From the NCBI GenBank assembly GCA_934699705.1, contig CAKUXD010000014.1:1-42047 (forward strand): a stretch of DNA of 42,047 nt, given 5' to 3'. Made by a program: the position numbers and the translations under genes. This document shows, piece after piece, positions 41,902 through 42,047 of this stretch (positions are counted from its first letter, which is position 1; each line of letters begins with the position of its first letter). Under the pieces are notes generated by a model. The model was given only the letters and a program-made list of their open reading frames with translations. It made no database searches and had not been told where the DNA came from. The DNA is from an uncultured Candidatus Melainabacteria bacterium (GTDB lineage: Bacteria; Cyanobacteriota; Vampirovibrionia; Gastranaerophilales; Gastranaerophilaceae).

Positions 41902-41978
41902 TGGGGCGGATGATGGGATTCGAACCCATGAATATCGGAACCACAATCCGAGGTCTTAACCACTTGACGACACCCGCC
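41902..41978 (-). tRNA. tRNA-His (GTG anticodon)
   Basis: Cloverleaf on the minus strand: acceptor stem GCGGGTG/CATCCGC with one G-U pair, an extra G at -1 facing discriminator C73 (the histidine identity element), anticodon stem tcgga/tccga around loop TTGTGGT with anticodon GTG, T arm with GGTTCGAAT, and CCA encoded in the gene. The G-1:C73 pair agrees with the anticodon. Confidence 0.96.
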
Positions 41979-42008
41979 ACCAATAATTATTCTTTTGTCC
42001 TGTTTTCC

Positions 42009-42047
42009 TTAGTTAATTCTTTGGAACATGTAGCCTATGCCACGTGC
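42009..42047 (-). CDS. Possible C-terminal end of a gene running off the window
   Basis: On the minus strand a frame open from the window edge reads ARGIGYMFQRIN and then TAA at 42009-42011. Thirteen codons are too few to identify, and a second frame is also open for most of this stretch, so this may equally be a leader of tRNA-His. Confidence 0.2.
   Translation of the reverse strand, partial: ARGIGYMFQRIN

Overview
The window is AT-rich (about one third G+C by eye), tightly packed, and uses the standard code. Its gene content fits a fermenting, Gram-negative-type anaerobe: a [FeFe]-hydrogenase maturase (HydE), a TolC-type outer-membrane channel with an EmrAB pump, an AmiC-type amidase, MurQ peptidoglycan recycling, and no respiration or photosynthesis genes. 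Together with two proteins starting MGMAASQARYLGLTAR, which I associate with gut relatives of Cyanobacteria, my best guess is Candidatus Gastranaerophilales (Melainabacteria/Vampirovibrionia). That assignment is inference from gene style, not from a marker phylogeny.

Layout. 1-189: a 102-bp-period palindromic repeat that also reads as the end of an open frame. 312-5379: GltA/NfnB-type oxidoreductase, a secreted protein, glucose-6-phosphate isomerase and a YuiF-like antiporter. 5460-7327: a stand-alone LuxR-type HTH protein, a duplicated small non-coding element, and a minus-strand cluster of small membrane/coiled-coil proteins (two YtxH-like, one DUF948-like). 7411-9763: MurT, a PdxJ-fold protein whose catalytic residues are replaced, and a small zinc-ribbon protein. 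9767-16366 (minus): tig-clpP-clpX-polA plus a small secreted protein. 16469-17497: HydE. 17553-20874 (minus): four uncharacterised proteins, among them members of a family with conserved ends and a variable centre; a paralogue lies at 26457-27773. 21193-25669: an acyl-CoA-ligase-like enzyme facing murI and amiC. 25761-26356: two small unknown proteins. 27923-32360: membrane thioredoxin, CcdA, RibH, MurQ, GpsA and RicT. 32521-35132: second copy of the small element, a DUF1836 regulator and a second acyl-CoA-ligase-like enzyme. 35195-39760: EmrB, EmrA and a MarR regulator, divergent from a TolC-like gene. 39879-41978: a GIY-YIG nuclease and a double-TM2 membrane protein next to tRNA-His.

Working together. 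Envelope biology dominates: MurT, MurI, AmiC and MurQ handle peptidoglycan, GpsA and the two AMP-forming ligases feed lipid synthesis, and EmrAB-TolC with MarR exports toxic compounds. Trigger factor, ClpP and ClpX form the usual protein folding/degradation set. CcdA with its thioredoxin probably carries reducing power across the membrane.

Most worth a second look: the conserved-end/variable-centre family; the 71/72-identical element found twice, with a perfect -10 box and a terminator; the PdxJ-like protein with a rebuilt active site; murI, whose essential N-terminus has no ATG/GTG/TTG start; the GIY-YIG/TM2 pair beside a tRNA; and a terminator hairpin that contains a start codon in its loop.
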